The position numbers were made by a program, and so were the translations under genes. DNA of 64,000 nucleotides from Thermodesulfobacterium geofontis OPF15 (GTDB taxonomy: Bacteria > Desulfobacterota > Thermodesulfobacteria > Thermodesulfobacteriales > Thermodesulfobacteriaceae). Of this stretch, positions 33,372 to 41,470 are shown piece after piece. How positions within the stretch are numbered: position 1 is the stretch's first letter; each line of letters opens with the position of its first letter. Location of the stretch: NCBI RefSeq assembly GCF_000215975.1, contig NC_015682.1, positions 1,302,001 to 1,366,000 on the forward strand. Direction: 5' to 3'. The notes beneath the pieces are model-generated. The model was not told where the DNA came from and made no database searches. It saw only the letters and a list, made by a program, of their open reading frames with translations.

Positions 33372-34193
33372 TTAGCTTTTTGTCCCCTTTTTTGGCAAAG
33401 GAATATATTCCACTGTAGGTGTTCCTCTTACTGGTTGAGGGAAAAGTTTCATAAGCTGATATATTTCAACAGGCATTTCATTACTTACTGGTAATCCCAG
33501 TTTTTTTGCTTCTTCATAGGTAATTGGATAATCATGAGTAAAATAACCTTGAGATAAAATTTCAGCAATTTCCTCTATTTTTTCTGGTGGATATCTCTCA
33601 TCAAGAATTATTTTTAAATTTTCTTTCATTTGTTTTAAAGCCATTTCAGCAATATCAGCTAAAATAAGAGTGCTATCATCAATATGTTCTGGTGGTTTTC
33701 TTTTAACTGCTCTCAAAATGGAGGCAGCAGGATATTCTCTTATTTGTGGATCAACTGGTCCAAGAACTGCATGCTCACCCATAACAATTTCATCGCAAGC
33801 AAGGGCAATTAAAGTCCCTCCACTCATGGCATAATGTGGAACAAAAGCAGTAACTTTAGCTGGATGTTTTTTAATTGCAAGGGCTATTTGAAGAGCTGCA
33901 AGAACAAGCCCTCCTGGTGTATGAAGAATTATATCTATAGGCACATCCTTATCAGTAAGACGAATTGCTCTTATTACTTCTTCTGAATCATCAATATCAA
34001 TATATCTCATAATAGGAAATCCCAATAAACTCATAGTTTCCTGACGATGAACCAATAATATAACTCTTGAACCCCTTTTTCTCTCTATAGCTTCTATAGC
34101 TTTCTGTCTGGCAATTTCTAAAAATTTTTGCCTTAAAAAGGGTTGCATTGCTATAGCAATAAAAATAATCCAGAAAAGATCTCCAAATCCCAT
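33372..34193 (-). CDS. Membrane-anchored ClpP-class serine protease (SDH-proteinase family)
   Basis: A 273-residue protein with an N-terminal membrane segment (LFWIIFIAIAMQPFL) and a crotonase/ClpP fold: DIILHTPGG and VPHYAMSGGT with nucleophile Ser124, then GEHAVLGPVDPQI. It resembles the serine-dehydrogenase-proteinase family found next to membrane-quality-control genes. The start at 34193 is chosen because a GGGGAGGG ribosome site lies 8 bases ahead; an in-frame ATG 21 bases upstream would place that site inside the gene. It is the last gene of an operon with a rhomboid protease, suggesting stepwise processing of membrane proteins. Confidence 0.78.
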   Translation of the reverse strand: MGFGDLFWIIFIAIAMQPFLRQKFLEIARQKAIEAIERKRGSRVILLVHRQETMSLLGFPIMRYIDIDDSEEVIRAIRLTDKDVPIDIILHTPGGLVLAALQIALAIKKHPAKVTAFVPHYAMSGGTLIALACDEIVMGEHAVLGPVDPQIREYPAASILRAVKRKPPEHIDDSTLILADIAEMALKQMKENLKIILDERYPPEKIEEIAEILSQGYFTHDYPITYEEAKKLGLPVSNEMPVEIYQLMKLFPQPVRGTPTVEYIPLPKKGTKS

Positions 34194-34217
34194 ACTATTT
34201 TCCCTCCCCTGCATTTC

Positions 34218-34955
34218 TTATTTTTTATCTATGTCAAAAAGGGAACCAAATATACAATATTCATCTAAATAAAATCTTCTTTTTTTACAAAAGATTCTGT
34301 AGGTTAATGCACCCACTAAGAATCCTCCTATATGAGCAAACCAAGCAACTCCACCGAATGAAGTAGGAAGGGCTAAAGAAAAAAGTCCACTATAAAATTG
34401 AATCAAAAACCAATAGCCTAAATATAAAAAGGCTGGAATTTCAAAAAAGATAGGAAAGAAAAATATAGGAAAAACAACCAAAATCCTTGCTAAAGGATAC
34501 ATCATAAAATAGGCACCCATAACAGCAGATATAGCTCCACTTGCTCCAACAACTGGAATAACAGAATCTTTATAAATTATAGCATGAGTTAAGGTTGCAA
34601 AAATTCCACAAAGCAAATAAAATAAAAGGAATCTAAAGGGTCCTAATCTATCCTCTACATTATCTCCAAAAATCCATAAAGTCCACATATTTCCTATTAT
34701 ATGAAGCCATCCTCCATGAATAAATAAATGAGTAATTAAAGAAAGATATTTACGATAAGCTGGTTCTCCTATTAATGCTGAAAAATAATCATCAAAAAAT
34801 CTTGCTGGAACAAATCCCCAATGTCTAAAAAAAATTTCTCTCTCTAAAGGAGATAAAGAGATTTCGTAAAAAAACACCATCACATTTATTAAAATTAGAA
34901 TCCAGGTCATTATGGGCGGATTTCTTCTTGGAAGAATATCTTGAAGGGGTATCAT
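34218..34955 (-). CDS. Rhomboid-family intramembrane serine protease
   Basis: A 245-residue polytopic membrane protein of the small bacterial rhomboid type. Active Ser139 sits in GASGAIS and the partner His208 in WFAHIGG; the HGGWLHIIGNMWTLWIFGDNVED segment is the L1/TM2 signature. It cleaves substrate helices inside the membrane. Its ATG overlaps the stop of the HAD gene (ATGA), and the ClpP-class protease gene follows. Confidence 0.92.
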   Translation of the reverse strand: MIPLQDILPRRNPPIMTWILILINVMVFFYEISLSPLEREIFFRHWGFVPARFFDDYFSALIGEPAYRKYLSLITHLFIHGGWLHIIGNMWTLWIFGDNVEDRLGPFRFLLFYLLCGIFATLTHAIIYKDSVIPVVGASGAISAVMGAYFMMYPLARILVVFPIFFFPIFFEIPAFLYLGYWFLIQFYSGLFSLALPTSFGGVAWFAHIGGFLVGALTYRIFCKKRRFYLDEYCIFGSLFDIDKK

Positions 34956-35962
34956 CCAAGAGCTCCTATAAGTTCTCCTCTTACTTTTTTCCTAAAAGCT
35001 TCACTTTTTTCCACAAGTTTATCAAATTCTTCTTTTTGCAAAGGAATTTTCCCAAATTCATAAGGCTCTTTTTTAACTAAATTTTCTAAAGGCTCCTTTC
35101 CTTCTTCTGAAAAAATTTTGGCAAGTTCTAAAAAAATACCTCCCCTTTTTGAGAGGGCATAAAATTCAGCACTTCTTAAAGCATATCTATTTCCGTTAAA
35201 GCTAAGAGAAACCCCCTTATTTTCTTTAATTAAAGACAATGCCTGAGTATCAGTTATACTATCTCCAACATAAAATCCTTCTGAAAGAGAAATGGATAGC
35301 TCTTTGGAAATCCTTTCACAGGCTTTTGCTTTTTCGGAGCCTCCAATTGGATTTACCTCCCTCAAAAAAACTCCTATATCCATATTCCAAATTATATCAA
35401 AAAATATTTTTTCTAAATAGTCCAATGTTTTTAAAAGTTCTGAGGGTAAATCTTCAGGTTTTTGCGCTTCCTTAGGTAGTTCTATAAGTGGCATATTAAC
35501 TATTTCTTCATGAAATTTTTCTAAAATTTTAGCTTCAGAGGGCGAAAGTTTTACTTTATCTAAATCAACCTCTGTGCAAAAAACATTTTCCATAGGAAAC
35601 TTTGTAACCTCGCAAAGTGCCTCTAAATAGGGCTTATAACTTGTGCTTATTATAAAGGTAGGCAAAATCTTATTTAAATTGGGCAAAACCTCTGGGACTT
35701 CAAGTAAAAAGGTAAGGGTTTTTTTAGAAAATTCTTTTAAGCTTTTATTATTAGCCCCAAAAAGTTTTAAAAAGGGCAAAATCAGTTTTAAAGTATCTCC
35801 AGCCTTATACCCTTCTTTCTTTTTTATATCTGCAAGATAATCGTCAAATCTTGAAATTTGAGTGAAAAAATAATCTCCCTTAGGAATAATAGCTTGGGAA
35901 TATTCAAAGGCATTGTCATTAAGAGTTAATGGTCCTTCGCAGTCAAGAGCTAAAAATGGCAT
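34952..35962 (-). CDS. HAD-superfamily phosphatase-like protein (EhaR-like)
   Basis: A 336-residue haloacid-dehalogenase-fold protein. The N-terminal LALDCEGPLTLNDNAFE stands where the DxD motif lies. FIISTSYKPYL is motif II, and GFYVGDSITDTQAL is motif IV with metal-binding Asp residues. This variant (DCEG instead of DxDG) resembles the family annotated as EhaR-like in archaea and some bacteria, of unknown substrate. It is the first gene of the HAD-rhomboid-protease operon. No clear ribosome site is visible at the ATG. Confidence 0.65.
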   Translation of the reverse strand: MPFLALDCEGPLTLNDNAFEYSQAIIPKGDYFFTQISRFDDYLADIKKKEGYKAGDTLKLILPFLKLFGANNKSLKEFSKKTLTFLLEVPEVLPNLNKILPTFIISTSYKPYLEALCEVTKFPMENVFCTEVDLDKVKLSPSEAKILEKFHEEIVNMPLIELPKEAQKPEDLPSELLKTLDYLEKIFFDIIWNMDIGVFLREVNPIGGSEKAKACERISKELSISLSEGFYVGDSITDTQALSLIKENKGVSLSFNGNRYALRSAEFYALSKRGGIFLELAKIFSEEGKEPLENLVKKEPYEFGKIPLQKEEFDKLVEKSEAFRKKVRGELIGALG

Positions 35963-36018
35963 AAATTTTGTTTATTTAAAATTATCCTTTGCAATTTTAA
36001 AAATTATAAGGTTAAATT

Positions 36019-36044
36019 TAAAGGAAGTCAAGAAAAATCGATAA
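36019..36044 (+). promoter_or_regulatory. Candidate FliA (sigma-28) promoter ahead of the SapC-like gene
   Basis: TAAA at 36019-36022, 14 bases, then ATCGATAA at 36037-36044, compared with consensus TAAA-N15-GCCGATAA. The spacer is one base short. A GGAGG ribosome site follows at 36051-36055. The gene's place next to the glycosyltransferase and flagellin supports late flagellar control, but the match is only fair. Confidence 0.4.
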
Positions 36045-36060
36045 AAGAAAGGAGGAAAGT

Positions 36061-36759
36061 ATGTTCAGTCCCTATTCAGCTTTTAAAAAACCAGTTATTG
36101 TTGAAAAGGAGCTCCATAAAAGGGTAAAAGTTAAACCCATTTCCAATTTTGAATTTATTAGAACTGTTGAAACAGTTCCTCTTGGTTTTTCTGAGCTTCT
36201 TTCAGCCTCTATGTATTATCCTGTGCTTTTTGGGGTATGGAAAGGGAATATTTTTCCTTTTGCAGTAATGGGAATCAACGGAAAAAATGTATATCTTAAT
36301 GAAGAAGGGCTTTTTAAAGTAGATTACATTCCAAAAAGTGTAATGGTTTATCCTTTTGGAGTTATTAAACAAATTGAAGAAGACAAAGAGGAATTTTTAG
36401 TTATTGTTGATGAAGTTTGTTTTGATAAGGAAGGAAATTTTATTTTTGAAGAAAATGGTTCAGAAACTCCCTATTTTTTAAGTATAAAAGAGGAATTAAC
36501 TCAGCTTGCCCTTGATTATCAGAAAGCACTTGATTTTGCTAAGGAACTTTTTGAGATAAAAGCTTTAAAATTAATTAATTTTACAGTAGAAACCAAATAT
36601 GGAAATGCTGAATTTAAGAATGTTCTTATTGGAGATCTTGAGGGGATAAAGAAGATACAACCTGAAAAACTTTATTTTCTTAATGCTATAGGTTATCTTC
36701 CCTGTTTATATTCAATCTATTTTAGTGTGCGCAATTTTAAGCTTTGGAACCTAATCTAA
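36061..36759 (+). CDS. SapC-like protein
   Basis: A 232-residue protein similar in pattern to the SapC family first noted in S-layer loci: YYPVLFGVWKGNIFPFAVMGINGKN, VDYIPKSVMVYPFGV and a hydrophobic C-terminal strand. SapC proteins are often encoded beside glycosyltransferase and surface-protein genes. Here the neighbour is a GT9-methyltransferase fusion next to flagellin, so a role in surface or flagellin modification is plausible but not shown. It has a good ribosome site and ends 2 bases from the convergent glycosyltransferase gene. Confidence 0.65.
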   Translation: MFSPYSAFKKPVIVEKELHKRVKVKPISNFEFIRTVETVPLGFSELLSASMYYPVLFGVWKGNIFPFAVMGINGKNVYLNEEGLFKVDYIPKSVMVYPFGVIKQIEEDKEEFLVIVDEVCFDKEGNFIFEENGSETPYFLSIKEELTQLALDYQKALDFAKELFEIKALKLINFTVETKYGNAEFKNVLIGDLEGIKKIQPEKLYFLNAIGYLPCLYSIYFSVRNFKLWNLI

Positions 36760-36761
36760 TT

Positions 36762-38903
36762 TTAGATTTTATCTCCTTCTCCCCAAATAATTTCTACAGC
36801 AGAAAACCTGATAGCTCTCTCAATAACCCTTTCCCAGTCTATTTTAGACTCACCTTTTACTGCAAGAGCATACATAAAGTTTCCTAAATAGCGAGAATTA
36901 AGATAAAGGGGTTTTAGATTTTCAAGAAGAATGGCTGTGCTATTAAGAGTGATTGTTCGTCCATCTTCAAGTTTTAGAGTAAAATTTAAGGGAGTTATAC
37001 CTTCAAGAACAGTTCCCGGAATAAGTGGCTCAGTAAAGATATAGACCTGTGAGAAACCAGCTTTCTTTAAGGCATAAAAAAGGGTCCAGGGCTTCCAACG
37101 AGTTAGATGATGTGGGGGATAATCCCAAAACCACCATTTGAATTTACGGTAACCCTTAGCTAAGTTTTCAAAATTATAAAAAGGTGGGCAACTCATAAGA
37201 AAGTATCCTTCATCAGAAGAAAGAAGATTATAGATTCCTTTTAAAAACCCTAAGGGATCATCTACATGCTCAAGCACTTCAAAAGCAGTTATCACTTTAT
37301 ATGGTCCTCTAAATTCGGGAGTTAGCTCCTCAAAGGTTAAAGCTTTACATACTTTTAGACCAAAGTTTCTTTTAGCTATTTCAACTGCTTCAGAAGAAGC
37401 CTCCATTCCATAGACTTCAAAACCAAACCTTTTTGCTATGAGAAGAAAAAAACCCGTGCTACAACCAATGTCAAATAAGGTTCCCTTAGGAAGCTTATCT
37501 AAGATTGCTTGCAAGAGGGTAAAATGAGGAACTTTAAGCCATTTTTTGACTTCTGTTTTTGGGTCGGAAACTTCTTTGAAAGATTGATATGCAGTTTTAG
37601 TTAAATCAATAAGACCCATATACTTAGTTTTGCTATCATAGGCTTTGTCATAGTCTTCTGCTTTAATGGGATAGGCAAACTGAAGTCCGCAAGAGGGACA
37701 CTCAAAAATTCTTGCTCCATTTATTACTTCAAAAAGAGGAATTTCTCCTTTGTATTCACAAACTAAACACTTATCAGGCTTAGCAAAATTTTTCTCTGCT
37801 AAAATTTCAGCATCCTTTAGAGCATAATAAACTACTCGAGCAGGAATACTCTGAAGGCAGGGACTATAAAATTCTCCTTTGAGTTCTGCCTCAGGGCAAG
37901 GACCACTTATGGCATGCTTTCCACAAGGGGCAACACAGGTTTTACCTCTGTAATTTGCAGGAACATTTATTACTGTAGGATAAGTTCGAGAGCGCAATTC
38001 TCCATCAATTGGTCCTGCAAGAAGAACTGTAGGCTTCTTTAATCCTCCTGCTATGTGAAGTGTTGCAGTATCAGCAGTTATTACTGCATCAGCTAAACTT
38101 ACTCCAGCTATAAGATATCTAATATCTTTCATAAGATAAGAAAGATTACCAGCTGTTATATCGTAAGTTTCAAGTGCCACATCAACAGTTATATCCTCAT
38201 CAGGAAGGCTACAGATAACCGGCACATACTCTTCCTTAATATATTCTTCAATCTCTTTTAAAAGTCTCGGAGGAAGAGTGCGGTGAACTGAAGAGGCAAG
38301 GTAATGAAAGAGAAGTATCTTCTTACCTCCGCTTAATCTTTTTATTTCTTCAAAAATCGGCTTTAACTCAGCAACAACCTCTTCATCAATCACTATATCT
38401 GGTGTCTCATCTTCAGCATGATAGACATAACACTTCCAAAGATAGTATTCTACTAAATTTAACTCATCAAACTGCGGAGTATTTACCATTTCTATAACTT
38501 TAACCAGGTAGTCTGCTTTAGAAACATATTTATAAGGTATAGGCATGGGAAGAAGTTTATCTATATAAGAAAGTTTCTCAAGCACAGGACGAGCTCTACC
38601 AGAGATACTTACCCAAAGCCTACAGTCAGGATATCTACGCTTAATTTCACGAAGGGCTGGAGTCATACAAAGGGCATCACCAATTGCTGCTTGAGCAATA
38701 ACTAAAATAGTCTTTCCATTCAAATTTTCTCCACGATAAAATGGCGGAAAACCAACTTTTTCCTCTTTAAAGAGTGTTTTTAGATTTTGTGGAAGAAGGG
38801 CAAAAACATCCTCTGCAAAAAGAAGTTTCTCTCCTTTTTTCACTTCAAAATCATATCCATTAAAGTTGAATTTTAAATCCGCCCGAGCCATGTAAACTTT
38901 CAT
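36762..38903 (-). CDS. Glycosyltransferase family 9 fused to a SAM methyltransferase
   Basis: About 713 residues. The N-terminal part (from about residue 55, ILVIAQAAIGDALCMTPALRE) is a heptosyltransferase-like GT9 domain with TADTATLHIAGGLKKPTV. The middle carries CLVCEY and CPSCGLQF, a four-Cys zinc ribbon, followed by a class I methyltransferase (GTLFDIGCSTGFF, FEVLEHVDDPLGF). The start is taken at ATG 38903 because GGGGAGG lies 7 bases ahead; a TTG 21 bases upstream would swallow this site. It follows flagellin on the same strand, beyond the terminator and palindromes, and probably glycosylates and methylates flagellin or another surface polymer. Codon use looks slightly richer in G+C than neighbours. 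Confidence 0.8.
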   Translation of the reverse strand: MKVYMARADLKFNFNGYDFEVKKGEKLLFAEDVFALLPQNLKTLFKEEKVGFPPFYRGENLNGKTILVIAQAAIGDALCMTPALREIKRRYPDCRLWVSISGRARPVLEKLSYIDKLLPMPIPYKYVSKADYLVKVIEMVNTPQFDELNLVEYYLWKCYVYHAEDETPDIVIDEEVVAELKPIFEEIKRLSGGKKILLFHYLASSVHRTLPPRLLKEIEEYIKEEYVPVICSLPDEDITVDVALETYDITAGNLSYLMKDIRYLIAGVSLADAVITADTATLHIAGGLKKPTVLLAGPIDGELRSRTYPTVINVPANYRGKTCVAPCGKHAISGPCPEAELKGEFYSPCLQSIPARVVYYALKDAEILAEKNFAKPDKCLVCEYKGEIPLFEVINGARIFECPSCGLQFAYPIKAEDYDKAYDSKTKYMGLIDLTKTAYQSFKEVSDPKTEVKKWLKVPHFTLLQAILDKLPKGTLFDIGCSTGFFLLIAKRFGFEVYGMEASSEAVEIAKRNFGLKVCKALTFEELTPEFRGPYKVITAFEVLEHVDDPLGFLKGIYNLLSSDEGYFLMSCPPFYNFENLAKGYRKFKWWFWDYPPHHLTRWKPWTLFYALKKAGFSQVYIFTEPLIPGTVLEGITPLNFTLKLEDGRTITLNSTAILLENLKPLYLNSRYLGNFMYALAVKGESKIDWERVIERAIRFSAVEIIWGEGDKI

Positions 38904-38969
38904 AACCCATCCTCCCCTGCACAAAACATGTTATTAACTTTATTTGCAAATTTTATACCTATCTTTTTT

Positions 38970-39045
38970 TCGCACTTCGTAAGTGCGATATCTTAGAATA
39001 ATTCTAATTTATCGCACTTCGTAAGTGCGAAAGGTTAGAATTATT
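38970..39045. repeat. Nested palindromes downstream of flagellin
   Basis: Two exact copies of TCGCACTTCGTAAGTGCGA (38970-38988 and 39012-39030), each an 8-bp stem with a CGT loop. Between them lies the 15-base palindrome TTAGAATAATTCTAA (38993-39007). The second hairpin is itself enclosed by an 11-bp inverted repeat, AATAATTCTAA (38997-39007) and TTAGAATTATT (39035-39045). The core CACTTC..AAGTG is shared with the palindromes upstream of flagellin. Confidence 0.8.
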
Positions 39046-39085
39046 TTTATTTAGGGGGATTTTTAAATTGAGAAAGGGGGGAAAA

Positions 39086-39127
39086 ATGAAAAAGTGGCGA
39101 GAGGGGGGAAACCACCTCTCGCCACTT
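39086..39127 (-). terminator. Rho-independent terminator of flagellin
   Basis: A 13-bp perfect stem, arms at 39092-39104 and 39115-39127 (AAGTGGCGAGAGG paired with its complement), with a 10-base loop and followed on the minus strand by a T-rich run. It begins about 20 bases after the flagellin stop codon. Confidence 0.88.
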
Positions 39128-39147
39128 AGAAGTTAAGGTTTAAAACC

Positions 39148-40677
39148 TTACCTCATGAGCTGAAGCACAAGTTGAGGTAAGGTGTTTGCCTGAGCAAGCA
39201 TAGCAACAGTTGCCTGCATACGGATCTGATAGGTTACGAATTCTGCCATTTCCTTAGCATAGTCAGTATTGCGGATGACAGATTCAGCTTCTTTGGTGTT
39301 ATCATAAGCTACTTTCTGAGAATCAAAGATAGACTGAAGGTTATTCATAACAGCACCAATTTGAGCTCTCACTTTATCTACCTTCTTAATTGCGGTATTT
39401 ACAATATCCATTGCAAGTTCAGCACCAGAGTTTGTGGTCACATCAATGCTATAGAGATTATAGAAACTTCCATTACCTATATTTGCTACACCAAGGCCCT
39501 CATTAGTAGCACTTATTCCTGTAAAATTGTAGTTATATGAATCTGTTCCAGCAATTGTAAGATTTCCAACTTTTACAGCAGATGCTGTGGTGCTACTCCC
39601 TGAAGCACTTGCTGTAGCACCCTGAAGAAGCATTCCAAGATCAACAGAAGCAGCATTTGTATCTGATCTTATTACCTCCACTCCTATTGTTTCTCCAGTT
39701 GTTTGAAGGACAAGTTTATTTCCAGAGCTTGAAGCAGTAATATTTAATCCTTTAGCTGAAGCCTGTGTATTAATTTGTGATATAAGCTGATCTAATGTAA
39801 GAGTTTCACCTTGAGCAACAGTAATTTCTATTGCATCTGCAGAATTAGTTGATTTACCCACATAAAATCTCATTGTAACTGATCCTGTTGTACTTTGAAT
39901 ATTTGACCATTCAGTGGAAGCTATGCTAATATTTGTTGCTCTTGCAGAGATTCCTACTTGCTGTAAAGTAGCGTTATTATTTATTGCATCTGCTATTGCC
40001 TTTGCATCAACAGCTCCTGTATAACTAAGATAAATTGAACTATTGAGATTAACCCCTGCAACAGTTACTGTATCAGTTGAGCTATTATATTGCCAGTTTC
40101 CTGTTATTAATGAAGTATAAGCTGTAGTATCTGACTTAACCTTACCAGTACCCTGAACAACATAAGCACCGATATTAGATGCTTTTAGATTTGAAATGCT
40201 TACCGAAACTACCTGGTCTGCTCTCGGTCCATAATGGATATACTTCTCTGTAAAAGTTCCATCAAGAAGTTTAATTCCGTTATACTCGGTATCAGTTCCA
40301 ATCTTTTGAATAGCATCAATGAAGTTGTTAATTTCCTGTTGTAAAGCTGCTCTTGCATTGGGGTCGTTAATGTCGTTTGCAGCTCTCTGGGCTCTTACAT
40401 AGATTTCCTGAAGTTTTGTGTAAATCTGTCCAGCAGAGGATTCTGCAATCTGAAGAGCTGAAATACCTGTTTGAATGTTAGCATTTCCCTGATCCAAGGC
40501 TGCAGCTACAGTTCCAAGCATGTCAGCAATGAAAAGCCCTGCTGAGTCATCAGCAGCATTCAAAATTTTGTAACCTGTTGAGAGCCTTAAAAGGCTCTTA
40601 CCCATTGCGCGCTCATTTTGAATGAGCGCAGTGTGTGTTTTTGCTGCTTCTGCGTTAAAATTAATTTTTACAGCCAT
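39148..40677 (-). CDS. fliC: Flagellin
   Basis: Filament subunit exported through the flagellar channel. About 509 residues: conserved D0/D1 at the N-terminus (KSLLRLSTGYKILNAADDSAG, AAQ-type helices to about residue 150) and C-terminus (KVRAQIGAVMNNLQ, EMAEFVTYQIRMQATVAML). A Ser/Thr/Ala-rich central region (~170-410) forms the exposed domain and offers many possible O-glycosylation sites. The start is ATG 40677 (MAVKINFNAEA), with AAGGAGG 8 bases ahead; an upstream GTG is less likely. It is controlled by a sigma-28 promoter and ends at a strong terminator. Only one flagellin gene is in the window. Confidence 0.97.
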   Translation of the reverse strand: MAVKINFNAEAAKTHTALIQNERAMGKSLLRLSTGYKILNAADDSAGLFIADMLGTVAAALDQGNANIQTGISALQIAESSAGQIYTKLQEIYVRAQRAANDINDPNARAALQQEINNFIDAIQKIGTDTEYNGIKLLDGTFTEKYIHYGPRADQVVSVSISNLKASNIGAYVVQGTGKVKSDTTAYTSLITGNWQYNSSTDTVTVAGVNLNSSIYLSYTGAVDAKAIADAINNNATLQQVGISARATNISIASTEWSNIQSTTGSVTMRFYVGKSTNSADAIEITVAQGETLTLDQLISQINTQASAKGLNITASSSGNKLVLQTTGETIGVEVIRSDTNAASVDLGMLLQGATASASGSSTTASAVKVGNLTIAGTDSYNYNFTGISATNEGLGVANIGNGSFYNLYSIDVTTNSGAELAMDIVNTAIKKVDKVRAQIGAVMNNLQSIFDSQKVAYDNTKEAESVIRNTDYAKEMAEFVTYQIRMQATVAMLAQANTLPQLVLQLMR

Positions 40678-40719
40678 CTCCTCCACCTCCTTTTGTCTTT
40701 ATTTTCTTTTTGTATTTTT

Positions 40720-40746
40720 ATATCGAACAATTTTTAAAAAACTTTA
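40720..40746 (-). promoter_or_regulatory. Sigma-28 (FliA) promoter of flagellin
   Basis: Minus strand: TAAA (40746-40743), exactly 15 bases, TTCGATAT (40727-40720). Consensus is TAAA-N15-GCCGATAA. The leader then carries the ribosome site for flagellin. FliA is encoded at 22443-23180. Confidence 0.82.
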
Positions 40747-40792
40747 ATCCAGTTTTTAACCCTTTAGTCTCATCTTCTTGACCCCTACCCTT

Positions 40793-40839
40793 TTCTACCA
40801 CTTCCGAAGTGGTAGAAAGTTACCACTTCGGAAGTGGTA
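40793..40839. repeat. Tandem palindromes upstream of flagellin
   Basis: A 25-base perfect palindrome with central C (40793-40817, core CCACTTCCGAAGTGG), then three bases, then a 19-base palindrome with central G (40821-40839, core CCACTTCGGAAGTGG). The two are mirror copies of each other, so the whole block is nearly one larger palindrome. It lies between the divergent flagellin and tRNA promoters. The core matches the repeat at 38970-39030. Confidence 0.8.
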
Positions 40840-40856
40840 GGGAGTGAAATTGGCTC

Positions 40857-40884
40857 TTGACAAGACAAAATTAGACTTTATACT
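40857..40884 (+). promoter_or_regulatory. Strong promoter of the tRNA-Met-tRNA-Cys-queD-queE unit
   Basis: TTGACA at 40857-40862, 16 bases, TATACT at 40879-40884, about 30 bases before tRNA-Met. It lies right next to the tandem palindromes. Confidence 0.75.
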
Positions 40885-40913
40885 TATTTATAGCTTTTAA
40901 GTAGCTTTTAAGT

Positions 40914-40987
40914 GGCGGCGTAGCTCAAATGGTTAGAGCATGTGGCTCATATCCACAGGGTTGGGGGTTCGAGTCCCTCCGCCGCCA
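40914..40987 (+). tRNA. tRNA with CAU anticodon (probably elongator tRNA-Met)
   Basis: 74-base cloverleaf. GGCGGCG pairs with CGCCGCC. The anticodon stem TGTGG/CCACA holds the loop CTCATAT (CAU). The T loop is TTCGAGT and the discriminator base is A. The acceptor first pair is G-C, so it is not an initiator. A lysidine-modified tRNA-Ile2 with the same anticodon cannot be excluded. CCA is not encoded. Confidence 0.92.
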
Positions 40988-41003
40988 CAAAAATGGAAAA
41001 ATT

Positions 41004-41075
41004 GGCGGCGTAGCCAAGCGGTAAGGCGACGGCCTGCAAAGCCGTGAATCCAGGGTTCGAATCCCTGCGCCGCCT
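41004..41075 (+). tRNA. tRNA-Cys (anticodon GCA)
   Basis: 72-base cloverleaf with acceptor GGCGGCG/CGCCGCC, anticodon stem ACGGC/GCCGT and loop CTGCAAA (GCA). The discriminator base is U, the identity element of tRNA-Cys. It follows tRNA-Met by 16 bases and shares the same acceptor sequence. Confidence 0.95.
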
Positions 41076-41086
41076 CATTCCTATCT

Positions 41087-41458
41087 ATGTTCAAACTAAA
41101 AGTCCAAGACTACTTCTCCTCTGCTCATTACCTTAAAGATTATAAAGGACCCTGTGAAAAAATTCACGGACACAACTGGAAAGTAGAACTTATTGTTGAA
41201 GGCTCTGAATTAAATAGCTTAGATATCCTTATAGATTTTGCCATCCTTAAAAAAATTTTAAAAGAAGTCCTCTTTGAACTTGACCATAAACTACTTAACG
41301 AAATTCCCTATTTTGAAAATATTAACCCTTCCTCAGAAAGACTTGCAGAATATATTTTTAAAAAGGTTAAAGAAAAACTCTCTTCCTATCCCAATGTAAA
41401 AGTAAAAGAGGTTACTGTTTTTGAGACTGAAAAAGCAGGGGCAACCTATTACGAATAA
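41087..41458 (+). CDS. queD: 6-carboxy-tetrahydropterin synthase QueD
   Basis: Second enzyme of preQ0/queuosine synthesis, making 6-carboxytetrahydropterin from dihydroneopterin triphosphate. 123 residues with the zinc histidines His14, His27 and His29 (SAHYL, KIHGHNW), catalytic Cys23 and a C-terminal EVTVFETEKAG segment with Glu. The start codon lies only 11 bases after the tRNA-Cys 3' end, and there is no ribosome site. Once the tRNA is cut out, this mRNA would be nearly leaderless. queE follows after 12 bases. Confidence 0.92.
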   Translation: MFKLKVQDYFSSAHYLKDYKGPCEKIHGHNWKVELIVEGSELNSLDILIDFAILKKILKEVLFELDHKLLNEIPYFENINPSSERLAEYIFKKVKEKLSSYPNVKVKEVTVFETEKAGATYYE

Positions 41459-41470
41459 AAAAAACAAAAA

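Noticed and set aside
36753-36768. Possible bidirectional terminator between the SapC-like and glycosyltransferase genes
   Set aside because: AATCTAA-TT-TTAGATT is a weak AT stem with a two-base loop, overlapping the stop codon; not a convincing terminator.
40793-40839. Possible CRISPR-like repeats
   Set aside because: Only two palindromes with a three-base gap and opposite centres; no regular spacers and no cas genes nearby.
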